The notes under the pieces are model-generated. The model was given only the letters and a program-made list of their open reading frames with translations. It did not search any database and had not been told where the DNA came from. A program made the translations under genes and the position numbers. A stretch of DNA of 64,000 nt from Serinicoccus hydrothermalis (GTDB lineage: Bacteria > Actinomycetota > Actinomycetes > Actinomycetales > Dermatophilaceae), in the NCBI RefSeq assembly GCF_001685415.1, contig NZ_CP014989.1, forward strand, positions 682,001 to 746,000, in the 5' to 3' direction. Each line of letters starts with the position of its first letter. The first letter of the stretch is position 1. This document shows positions 41,775 through 54,658 of this stretch, one piece after another.

Positions 41775-43649
41775 GTGTTCTTGCTTCGATCGTCTGCGCA
41801 GGGGCTTTCCGTCGTTGAGGCGCAGCTCGCCCAGTACATCGCGGAGCAGATGGCCATCACGACAGGTCGCTCGGCCTCTCCCTCCGAGCGGCGCTCCTGG
41901 GAGCGCAGTCTCCCCCGCCTGCGCGCCGATCTCATCGACGCCGGTCTCGGCGATGTCGAGATGCTCGTCGAGTACCAGCTCCCCCTCACCAGCAAGCGCG
42001 CCGATGTCGTCCTCGCGGGGCGGCACCCGCAGACCGGGCGCGCGTCATACCTCGTGGTCGAGCTCAAGCAGTGGAGCGAGGCCGAGCGGTTCGAGGACAG
42101 CGACGTGCTCGTGCGGATCGATGGCTACGGCAACCACCCCGTGCTGCACCCGCTGGAGCAGGTGCGGGGCTACTGCGACTACCTCACCGACTTCGTCGTC
42201 ACGCTGGCCGAGGACGAGCACGAGCTCGCCGGCACGGCATACCTGCACAACGCGACCAACCTGGGCATCGCGGACCTGCGCGACATGGCGGCCCCCGACG
42301 CCGCGCGCCCGGCACGGATGTTCAGCGGACAGGACCGCAGCCAGTTCCTCGACTACCTGAGGAGCCGGTTCGCGCCCGGGGTGTCGGGCGCCGAGTACGC
42401 CGACCGACTGCTGAACAGCCGCGTCGGGCCGTCAAAGCAGCTCCTTGCCCTGGCGGCCGACGAGGTGCAGCGGCGGGAGCAGTTCGTCCTGCTCGACGAG
42501 CAGCGCGACGCCTACGAGCTCGTCCTGCACGCGGTCGAGAAGGCACGGCGTGGCACCACCAAGACGGCGGTTGTCGTTGTCGGGGGACCTGGTAGCGGCA
42601 AGAGCGTGATCGCGCTTTCGCTCATGGGCGAGCTGTCGCGGCAGGGGCGTGGTGTCATGCACGCGACGGGGTCGCAGTCGTTCACCAAGACGCTGCGCAA
42701 GGTGGCCGCCGCGCGGGCGCCACGGGTGCGCAAGCTGTTCGGCTACTTCAACGGCTTCATGGCGGCGGAGCCGAACGAGCTGGAGTGCCTGATCCTCGAC
42801 GAGGCGCACCGCATCCGGGAGACGTCCGAGTCGCGCTTCACCCGCAAGGAGCACCGGACCGGGCGGCCACAGCTCGACGAGCTGCTCAGCGCTGCGCGGG
42901 TGCCGGTCTTCCTGCTCGATCAGAACCAGGTGGTGCGGCCCGGCGAGATGGGCACCGTGGAAGCGATCACCGGGTATGCCGAGTCACTCGGCATGGACGT
43001 GCACGAGATCGACCTCGACGACCAGTTCCGGTGCGGCGGGTCGGCGTTGTATGTCGAGTGGGTCGAGCGGCTGCTCGGGCTGGCCCCCGGCGGGCCCTTC
43101 GCCTGGGAGGGTGACGGGACGTTCGAACTGCACGTTGTGGACTCCCCCGAGGAGCTGGAGCACGTGCTGGGCGTGCGCCAGGACGATGGCTACACCGCGC
43201 GGATGGCGGCGGGCTACTGCTGGCCGTGGTCGGACCCTGAGCTGGACGGGACGCTCGTGCCGGACGTGCGAATTGGTGACTGGTCGCGACCGTGGAACCT
43301 CAAGGGTGATCGCTCGGTCGGCGGCGCGCCCGCTGCCGCGCTGTGGGCGACGGACCCTGCGGGCTTCGGGCAGGTGGGGTGCATCTACACCGCGCAGGGC
43401 TTCGAGTACGACCACGCGGGGATCATCATCGGCCCGGACCTCGTCTGGCGGGACGGTCACTGGCGCTCGGTGCGCGAGGGCAACCGCGACCCAGCGCTGC
43501 GCAACCGCACGAAGGTGTCGGACCACGACTTCGACCGGCTCGTGCGCAACGTCTACAAGGTGCTCCTGACGCGCGGCATGCAGAGTGCCTGGGTCTACTC
43601 CCCCGACCCCCAGACCAGGGACTTCCTGCGAGGACTCGTCCGGAGATAG
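41775..43649 (+). CDS. PD-(D/E)XK nuclease fused to DUF2075-type helicase
   Basis: A 624-residue protein. The N-terminal domain has a restriction-like core (KRADVVLAGRHPQTGRASYL, then VVELKQW; Asp77, Glu96-x-Lys98). The C-terminal DUF2075 (Schlafen-like/Uvr-type) P-loop domain has Walker A GGPGSGKSVI near residue 270, Walker B CLILDEAHRI near 340 and a late YTAQGFEYD motif. Nuclease plus helicase in one chain suggests DNA or RNA processing in defence or repair. GTG start. It lies just outside the repeat-bounded block. Confidence 0.82.
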   Translation: MFLLRSSAQGLSVVEAQLAQYIAEQMAITTGRSASPSERRSWERSLPRLRADLIDAGLGDVEMLVEYQLPLTSKRADVVLAGRHPQTGRASYLVVELKQWSEAERFEDSDVLVRIDGYGNHPVLHPLEQVRGYCDYLTDFVVTLAEDEHELAGTAYLHNATNLGIADLRDMAAPDAARPARMFSGQDRSQFLDYLRSRFAPGVSGAEYADRLLNSRVGPSKQLLALAADEVQRREQFVLLDEQRDAYELVLHAVEKARRGTTKTAVVVVGGPGSGKSVIALSLMGELSRQGRGVMHATGSQSFTKTLRKVAAARAPRVRKLFGYFNGFMAAEPNELECLILDEAHRIRETSESRFTRKEHRTGRPQLDELLSAARVPVFLLDQNQVVRPGEMGTVEAITGYAESLGMDVHEIDLDDQFRCGGSALYVEWVERLLGLAPGGPFAWEGDGTFELHVVDSPEELEHVLGVRQDDGYTARMAAGYCWPWSDPELDGTLVPDVRIGDWSRPWNLKGDRSVGGAPAAALWATDPAGFGQVGCIYTAQGFEYDHAGIIIGPDLVWRDGHWRSVREGNRDPALRNRTKVSDHDFDRLVRNVYKVLLTRGMQSAWVYSPDPQTRDFLRGLVRR

Positions 43650-43682
43650 AGAGTCGCTGCGGAGATCAGAACGCAGGTGAGA

Positions 43683-43993
43683 CGACGCCCGGCGTCGCCG
43701 GCCTCTCCGCCCATCGTGCGCACGAGCGCCGCGTCGCGGAGTGGGAGGAACGATGCCGGAGCAGGCACCCCAGGCTCGGCGGACTCCTGCTCGCTCTCTC
43801 CGACGAGCCGCAGAGCACCAAGGCTTGGGAGACCGGCGCGGTCGGCGGGGAGCGGCTGGGGCTACGGCTCGACGCCACCGCCGCTCCCCTGGTCCGCGTG
43901 CTGCGCGACCCCGGCATACCGCGGAGCCGCGCCAACCTCGACCCCCCGATGGTGTGCGCCAGCGGGATCCTCGTCGTGGACACCAAGCGCTGA
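43683..43993 (+). pseudogene. NERD-domain remnant
   Basis: One frame downstream of the nuclease-helicase gene encodes STKAWETGAVGGERLGLRL and later VRVLRDPGIPRSRANLDPP, then GILVVDTKR immediately before a stop. This is the first half of a nuclease-related (NERD) domain, which normally continues well past the VxDxK strand. No credible start codon or ribosome-binding site is seen, so it is read as a truncated fossil. Confidence 0.55.
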
Positions 43994-44099
43994 CCACCAT
44001 CCACAAGCTACTGTCCGCCGCCCTCCCTCCGGCCTGACTCACGTCCGCCGACCGCTCGGACGACCTCATACCGCAACGTGTCACCTATAGGCTGCTGAC

Positions 44100-44621
44100 G
44101 TGCGCCGCATCCTGGATCTCCTGGAAGCTCTCAACGAGGCGGGCGTCGACTACGTCGTCGTCGGCGGCGTCGCGGTGGTCCTGCGCGGTCACGCCCGCAT
44201 GACGGTCGACCTCGACCTCGCGCTCGACCTCACGACCGACAACCTCATCGCCGCCCTCGACGTCCTCAAGGCGCAGGGGCTTGTGCCTAGGCTCCCGGTC
44301 GCACCCGAGCAGTTCATCGACCCGGACACCCGACGCACCTGGGTGGAGGAGCGCAACCTGTTGGCCTTCACGCTGCACGACCCCTCCGACGCGCTGCGCG
44401 AGGTGGATCTGCTGGCGGACACCCCCCTACCCTTTGCCGCCCTCCGCACGTCCTCCGACATCGTCGACGTCGACGGCGTCCCCGTGCGCGTGGCATCCGT
44501 CGAGCACCTGGTGGCCATGAAGCACCGCTCCGGGCGTGCGCAGGACCTGGCTGACATCGAGGCGTTGTCGCAGCTGGCGAGTCCACCTAGGGTGGCGAGG
44601 GATGAGCGCGACCCAGGCTGA
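44100..44621 (+). CDS. Nucleotidyltransferase-fold protein (AbiEii/MNT-like)
   Basis: A 173-residue protein with the nucleotidyltransferase motif hhGG (VVGGVAVVLRG, Gly22-Gly23) followed by VDLDLALDL (Asp37-x-Asp39). C-terminal helices include VASVEHLVAMKHRSGRAQDL. Such proteins are toxins (AbiEii/MenT) or antitoxins (MntA) in two-gene modules. The partner is probably the small gene overlapping its 3' end by 20 nt. The GTG start lacks a clear Shine-Dalgarno. Confidence 0.8.
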   Translation: MRRILDLLEALNEAGVDYVVVGGVAVVLRGHARMTVDLDLALDLTTDNLIAALDVLKAQGLVPRLPVAPEQFIDPDTRRTWVEERNLLAFTLHDPSDALREVDLLADTPLPFAALRTSSDIVDVDGVPVRVASVEHLVAMKHRSGRAQDLADIEALSQLASPPRVARDERDPG

Positions 44622-44805
44622 GGATCTCTGGCGCGGCACCTCGGACGCGAGGTCCGCCATCCAGGCGCGTGCGACGACGACCCCGGCGCAGCGGCTGGCC
44701 TGGCTCGAGGAGAGTCTCCTGCTCGCCCAGGCATCCGGGGCGCTGGCGCGAGACCGGGCCAGGCGGCAACGTGAGGCTGACGAGTGGGCTCGTTCCGCTG
44801 ACTGA
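44602..44805 (+). CDS. Small helical partner of the nucleotidyltransferase
   Basis: A 67-residue, charged and fully helical protein (TTPAQRLAWLEESLLLAQAS) with a C-terminal RARRQREADEW segment. The 5' end overlaps the nucleotidyltransferase gene by 20 nt and GGCGAGGG precedes the ATG. Its size and coupling suggest an antitoxin or regulatory partner; I know no defined family. Confidence 0.65.
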   Translation: MSATQAEDLWRGTSDARSAIQARATTTPAQRLAWLEESLLLAQASGALARDRARRQREADEWARSAD

Positions 44806-44866
44806 GTCCCGCCTTGCACCGGGGAATGGGATGACCAGGTCAGGTTGGTCGACCTATCATGGGCGA

Positions 44867-45088
44867 ATGGAGGTCACGGTCCAGGAAGCGAAGACCCACC
44901 TCTCTCGGCTGCTCCGCAAGGTGGAGGCCGGTGAGACCGTCGTGATCCGTCGTGGCCGCACTCGCGTCGCCGTGCTCAGCCCCGCGCCGATGACGACGGA
45001 GCAGCGGAGGATCTGGGGCGATCTGCCCGGTGAGCTGACGCCGATGTTCGACGAGCCCCTGGACGACCTCGCGCCATACACGCCATGA
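44867..45088 (+). CDS. Phd/YefM-type antitoxin
   Basis: A 73-residue protein beginning MEVTVQEAKTHLSRLLRKVE, followed by VVIRRGRTRVAVLSP, the Phd/YefM fold signature, then a disordered toxin-binding tail. TATCAT about 7 nt upstream of the ATG and the absence of a Shine-Dalgarno suggest a leaderless transcript. The stop overlaps the toxin ATG (ATGA). The toxin gene is interrupted, so this antitoxin may be an orphan. Confidence 0.85.
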   Translation: MEVTVQEAKTHLSRLLRKVEAGETVVIRRGRTRVAVLSPAPMTTEQRRIWGDLPGELTPMFDEPLDDLAPYTP

Positions 45089-45477
45089 GGCTGCTCCTCG
45101 ACACCAACGTCGTCATCTGGCTCTTGCTCGGCGAACGGCGGTCCGTGCCCCAGGACGTCGCGGACACCCTGGCTTCACCCTCGTCTTCGGTGATCGTGAG
45201 CGCCGCGTCCGTGTGGGAGATCGCCATCAAGCGCTCGCTGGGCAAGCTGCGCATCGACGGCGACTAGTACCGCGCACTGATGGGCCTCGATCTCGAGGAT
45301 CTTCCCGTCTCCGCCGAGCACGCCCACTGTGTGCAAGACCTCCCTTGGCACCACCGGGACCCCTTCGACCGGATCTTCCTCGCCCAGTCCCCGGTCGAGG
45401 CCTGCACGCTCGTCACCGCCGACCGGACCCTGGACGCCTACGAGGCGCCCACCTGGTGGGGCGGCCCACTCCCCTGA
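45085..45477 (+). pseudogene. VapC-type PIN toxin with premature TAG stop
   Basis: The frame starts MRLLLDTNVVIWLLLGE with the first PIN Asp and reaches the Glu motif ASVWEIAIKRSLGKL. It then meets TAG at 45265-45267 and continues in the same frame to 45477 with the remaining PIN residues (HHRDPFDRIF, LVTADRTL). A single CAG-to-TAG change explains it. The toxin is probably inactive unless the stop is read through. Confidence 0.85.
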
Positions 45478-45630
45478 CAGCGTCGGGACATGCCGCCAGC
45501 ACGACGGCTCTGGCGCGGGCTCGGCAGCAGCCGCGGACGACTTGGCGGAATGCGGGCGGCTTCGGCGCCCTGGGCAGGCACCGTATTCTCGTGCCCGGCG
45601 CCCCACCCGCACACCTTCGAGGAGTCACAC

Positions 45631-49017
<3,387 letters not shown>

Positions 49018-49223
49018 CCAGGCTGCCGGCCCGGCGCGTTGCGGGGTCGGAAGGCATCACGTGGCAGGGTCGGGACGCAGCGTAGAAGCTGACGAGCGTG
49101 GCCTCGGGGGGTCGGTCCGACGTCCTCGCCGCCGACTCGACGGCGCGGGGATGACGCGGTCGGGCCGCTCCCGGTTCTCAGCGAAGTGCCCTGGCGCAGG
49201 GGGAAGGGTCTGTCAGACCTGAC

Positions 49224-49239
49224 TCGTACACTTGTTCGC
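49224..49239 (+). promoter_or_regulatory. Possible LexA-type box and leaderless promoter for the HNH gene
   Basis: TCGTAC-ACTT-GTTCGC resembles the actinobacterial SOS box (TCGAAC-N4-GTTCGA), with two differences per dyad. TACACT (49227-49232) also fits a -10 element 7 nt before the ATG at 49240. Overlap of the two would allow LexA repression of a leaderless transcript. Confidence 0.4.
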
Positions 49240-50624
49240 ATGAGGGGTAGCTGGGGTGGTGAGGCGGCCGGTGGTCAGGCCGACGGTGCGGTAGCCGTCA
49301 TGGGTGGTCTGGTCGACGCGGTCGAGCGGTCTGCGTCGGCGTTGGCGTCGCCTGCGCTGTTGCAGGAGCGTGAGCTGGGTGAGGTGCTGGGAGCCCTCGA
49401 TCGGGTGGCGGCGCGGACGCACGCGTTGCTGGTGGCGGTGGCCCGGGAGGGCCTGGGTCGGGGGTTGCACCAGGGGGCCGGGTTCTCCGACGTCGACTGG
49501 GTCCGGGGCGTATGCCCGGGGCTGGCCTCACGGACCGCGATCGAGATCGCGCTGGTCGCCCGCGCCGCCCAGCAGCGCGTGCACGCGCCCCTGGCGGACG
49601 CCGTCCAGGAGGGGGAGGTGCCGTTGCACCGCGCGGCGCAGGTCCTGCGCGCGTTGATGAGGATCCGCCCGGCCCTGGGAGAGGCCGAGTACGCCGATGC
49701 CACCGACCTGCTGACCACAGCGGCAGGCCGGGCTGAGTTCGACGAGAAGGACCTGGCCAGGATCACGTCCAAGCTCGTCGCGACCTGCCTGTCCGAGAAG
49801 GAACAGATCGCCCGGGCCCAGGCGAAGCACGAGCTGCGCGACGTGCACGAGTCGTCGTTGGCGGACGGGTCGCTGCGCCGGTTCGTGGTGACCGTGGGCA
49901 GCGACGCCGACTACGAGGCCATCAGGACGGTGCTCATGTCACCTCTGGCCGCGCCGACACCGCCGAAGGGTGCGGGCGAGGACGGCGCGCAGGGCGGCGA
50001 ACCCGCACAGGGTGGTGTCCCGGGGGCGGGGTCCGAGGCGACGGCACGCAGGTCGAGGGTGTCCAGGGAGGCGGCATCAGCGATGGTGGTCTCTCGGTGG
50101 CCGAGCTGGACCTGCGGACGGCGGGTCAGCGGCGCTACGACGCGTTCATGACGGTCTTCCGGCGTGGTGTCGCCGGCACGCAGGGGCAGCCCACGACTCC
50201 GAAGGCGCAGGTCATGGTGACGATCGGGCTGCAGGAGCTGCGGGGTGCCCTGGGCGGTGCCGGGCACACCGTGCACGAGGGGGCGATCCCGGTGCACCAG
50301 GTGCGGCAGCTGGCGTGCGAGGCCGACATCATCCCCGCCGTGCTCGGCGAGAAGGGACAGATCCTGGACCTCGGACGCGCCAAACGGTTGGTCACCCCGG
50401 GCCAGCGGCGTGCCCTGGCCCACCGCGACGGCGGGTGCACCTTCCCGGGGTGTCACGTGCCCGCGACGTGGAGCGACGCCCACCACGTCGTCCACTGGGC
50501 CCAAGGTGGCCGATCAGACCTGTCCAACTACGCGCTGCTCTGCCCCCGCCACCACACCTGGGTCCACCAGCACGACACCACCGCCGACGTCGACGCGACC
50601 GGTGTCCGGTGGAGACTGCGATGA
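49240..50624 (+). pseudogene. DUF222/HNH endonuclease gene, frameshifted
   Basis: The first frame (from ATG 49240) encodes the DUF222 domain, including GFSDVDWVRGVCPGLASRTA, and runs into a Gly/Ala-rich linker. The second frame, visible from about 50097, carries AELDLRTAGQRRYDAFM and the C-terminal HNH nuclease: CTFPGCHVPATWSDAHHVVH, then LSNYALLCPRHH. A single indel in the linker between about 49970 and 50090 separates the halves. All catalytic residues remain, so this is either a recent inactivation or a sequencing error. Confidence 0.8.
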
Positions 50625-50850
50625 CCCCGCCCCACACCCGGCCCCCCAAGGGCCGGGCCACCGGCCTGCGCCCGGTCGATGACGCGGGACGCCGACGAGG
50701 CGGCGGCGTGAGCCGCTGTGGGAGCCCGGCCAAGGACACGGCGTGAGCCTCGGTGAGAGCCCGGCTCAGGTCCGGAGCCGCGACGTGAACCGGGCGAAGG
50801 GCCGGTCCAGATGCCGCGCCATGTGGTGCGCGACCGCATACCCTGACCTC

Positions 50851-51798
50851 GTGCCGGACGACTTCCTCATCGCCCACAACCCCGAGGACGGCTCGCGACT
50901 GCCCTACCTGCTGCGCATCCCCCTCGGGCCGGACGGCATCGTGCTCAAGGCACGGGAGACCTGGCCACGCACCGGAAAGGTCTACTGCCACCGCGCCACC
51001 GGCTGGCCCGCCGACCCGGACCTGGTCGAGGTCGTGCCCACCCGATCCTGCGTCCGGCGCGGCGCCAGCATCGACCTCGTCCTCGACCGCAGCCGCGAGA
51101 ACCGCTCGCAGTTCGTCCTGACCCGAGCCCGCGGCCGCGAGGCGGTCTTCTGGCAGACCGCGCGCACCGCCAAGCAGGCCCGCCCCGCGGTGAGCCTCCC
51201 CACGGCGCGCGGCTCGGGCATCCCCACCCTCGAGATCGTCGTCGACAGCCACGAGCGGTATGCCTGGACCTTCGACCACCAGCAGGTCACCACCCGCCGC
51301 GAGGGCCTCCCCGCGGGGGACTACGCGATCGAGGTCGGCGGCCGGGTGCTCGCGTCGGTCGAGCGCAAGAGCCTGGTCGACCTCGTCTCCACGTTGACCA
51401 CCGGCAAGATGCGCTACCTGCTCGCCGACCTCTCCTCCCTGCCCACCGCGGCCGTCGTCGTCGAGGACCGCTACTCCGCCGTCTTCAAGCTCGACCGCGT
51501 CCGCCCCGCCGTCGTCGCCGACGCCCTCGGCGAGTGCCAGGCCCGCTTCCCCACCGTCCCCATCATCTTCTGCGAGACCCGGGCGCTCGCCCAGGAGTGG
51601 ACCTACCGCTTCCTCGCCGCCGCCCTCGCCCACGCCGACGAGGAGACCCACGTCAAGACCGAGGCCACACCGCTCACCTCCGCGCGTGCCGCCAGCCCCG
51701 GCGAGGTGCGCAAGTGGGCGCGCGAGCACGGGTATGCCCTCGCCGACCGCGGGCGCATCCCACGCGAGATCCGCGAGGCATTCGACGCACGGCGGTAG
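50851..51798 (+). CDS. ERCC4-nuclease protein with C-terminal Lsr2-like DNA-binding domain
   Basis: About 315 residues from GTG 50851, chosen because PDDFLIAHNPEDGS fits this family's N-terminus. TACCCT, 6 nt before the start, suits a leaderless promoter. An ERCC4/XPF nuclease core follows: VVDSHERYAW (Asp132), PAGDYAIEV (GDY) and SVERKSLVDL (ERK, 171-173). The last 30 residues, EVRKWAREHGYALADRGRIP, match the Lsr2 C-terminal AT-hook-like domain with its RGR core. It may be a structure-specific nuclease directed to AT-rich DNA. Confidence 0.82.
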   Translation: MPDDFLIAHNPEDGSRLPYLLRIPLGPDGIVLKARETWPRTGKVYCHRATGWPADPDLVEVVPTRSCVRRGASIDLVLDRSRENRSQFVLTRARGREAVFWQTARTAKQARPAVSLPTARGSGIPTLEIVVDSHERYAWTFDHQQVTTRREGLPAGDYAIEVGGRVLASVERKSLVDLVSTLTTGKMRYLLADLSSLPTAAVVVEDRYSAVFKLDRVRPAVVADALGECQARFPTVPIIFCETRALAQEWTYRFLAAALAHADEETHVKTEATPLTSARAASPGEVRKWAREHGYALADRGRIPREIREAFDARR

Positions 51799-51903
51799 AG
51801 CAGCGCCGAGGCCTTCCCAGCGTAGACATTCCTCGCTACTCTTCCCTTGTCCGACGTCGGAATCCATGACGCCGACGGGACATTCTTGGAGAGGACCAGG
51901 GGA

Positions 51904-52302
51904 ATGTCATATCCACATGTACCGGACGAAACAACCGGACCGCAGGGCCAGTGGGCCGATCCACACCAACCGCAATCACCGGCAGCACAGCCGCCCGCCG
52001 TGCAGCAGCATGCCTGGGGGCCGCCGCCCGGAATGCACTACCCCATGCAGGTGCAATCGCGTAACCCCGTCTTGTACGCCTTGGCGTCCGCCCTCATCGC
52101 GGGCCTCGGCACCATGCTGGGTGGGCGCGTCGGCCGGGGGATCCTCATTCTGTGCACGGTCGCCTTCTTCGGCATCGCCATGTTGATCCCCTTCATCGGA
52201 TGGCTGCTGTTCCCTGTGTGGCTGGCTGCGTGGGCGTTCTCCATCTACGACGGCTATGCCACCGCGCGCTCCTGGAACACGCGACACGGCATCATCAGCT
52301 GA
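51904..52302 (+). CDS. Small membrane protein with Pro/Gln-rich N-terminus
   Basis: A 132-residue protein from ATG 51904 (AGAGGA and AGGGGA upstream). An N-terminal PHQPQSPAAQPPAVQQ stretch is followed by two hydrophobic segments in its C-terminal half, in the region LYALASALIAGLGTMLGGRV to PFIGWLLFPVWLAAWAFSI. The pattern is reminiscent of TM2-like small membrane proteins but no exact family is clear. Function unknown. Confidence 0.65.
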   Translation: MSYPHVPDETTGPQGQWADPHQPQSPAAQPPAVQQHAWGPPPGMHYPMQVQSRNPVLYALASALIAGLGTMLGGRVGRGILILCTVAFFGIAMLIPFIGWLLFPVWLAAWAFSIYDGYATARSWNTRHGIIS

Positions 52303-52396
52303 GGGAACCGTCCACCACGCTGGGCGGAGAGCGCCGAGTCGGACCCGGCCCCTGCCGTCTCAGCCAGCGGCATACCTCCCCTCCTCCTAGCCTGAG

Positions 52397-53390
52397 GTGA
52401 TGAGCCTCCCCGTCACCCCCCGCCCCGTCTCCCTCGTCGCGGGAGGCTCCCGCGGCCTCGGGCTCCTGGTCGCCCAGGAGCTCGCCCAGCGCGGCTACGA
52501 CGTCGCGGTCTGCGCCCGCCACCTCGAGGAGACCCGGCGCGGCGCCGAGATCGCCGAGTCCCGCGCCCGGGAGGAGGCCGGGGCGGACGCCGGCCGCGTC
52601 CACGCCTACGAGTGCGACGTCGCCGACCGGGAGACGGTCCAGGCGTGGGTGGCGCAGGTCGAGGGCGACCTGGGGCCGGTCGAGGTCGCCATCCACGTCG
52701 CCGGCATCATCCAGGTCGGCCCGGCCGAGACGATGACCTTCCACCACTTCGACCAGGCCCTCGGCACCATGCTCGTGGGCCCGCTCAACACCCTCTGGTC
52801 GGTGCTGCCCGGCATGCGCGAGCGCGGCCACGGCCGGCTGGGAGTGGTCTCCAGCATCGGCGGCGTCGTCGCCCCGCCGCACCTGCTCCCCTACTCCACC
52901 GCCAAGTTCGGTGCCACCGGCCTCACCCAGGGCCTGGCCAGCGAGCTGGCCGGCACCGGCGTCACCGCCACCACCATCGTGCCCGGCCTCATGCGCACCG
53001 GCTCGCACGAGAACGCGCAGTTCACCGGCGACCGAGCGGCGGAGTACGCCTGGTTCGCCCCGGCCGCCTCGCTCCCCCTGCTGTCGATGGACGCCGAGCG
53101 TGCGGCCCGCCGGATGGTCGACGGCGTCCTCGCCGGCCGCCCCATGGTCGTCCTCACCCCGCTGGCCAAGATAGGTATGCGGGTGCACGGCCTCATGCCC
53201 GCCACCACCATCCGCGTCATGGGCCTGACCTCGCGGCTGCTGCCCAGCGCCCCCGCAGACCGCGACGCGGCCCGCCCGGTGACCGGGCGGACCGCGGCGC
53301 AGCAGCTGGGGTCCGACGTGGTGAGCCGACTCACCACCCTGGGCCGCCGGGCCGCAGAGCGCTTCAACCAGCGCGGCCCGGGCTCGGCCC

Positions 53391-53401
<11 letters not shown>
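52397..53401 (+). CDS. Short-chain dehydrogenase/reductase
   Basis: A 334-residue SDR. The cofactor motif is VAGGSRGLGLLVAQ, the NAG-like motif reads HVAGIIQ, and the catalytic Ser (VVSSIGGV) and Tyr-x3-Lys (LPYSTAKFG) are present. A C-terminal extension of about 70 residues is atypical of the classical 250-residue form and could mediate membrane association. It converges on the alcohol dehydrogenase gene with an 11-nt overlap. Substrate unknown. Confidence 0.87.
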
Positions 53402-54572
<1,171 letters not shown>

Positions 54573-54658
54573 CCCTCCACGCTAAGAGCGCGCCGAGGCG
54601 CTCGCGCGGTGAGCCGACCCGGGGGTGCACAGCCGCGTCCTGGACGGCGACCCGACGC

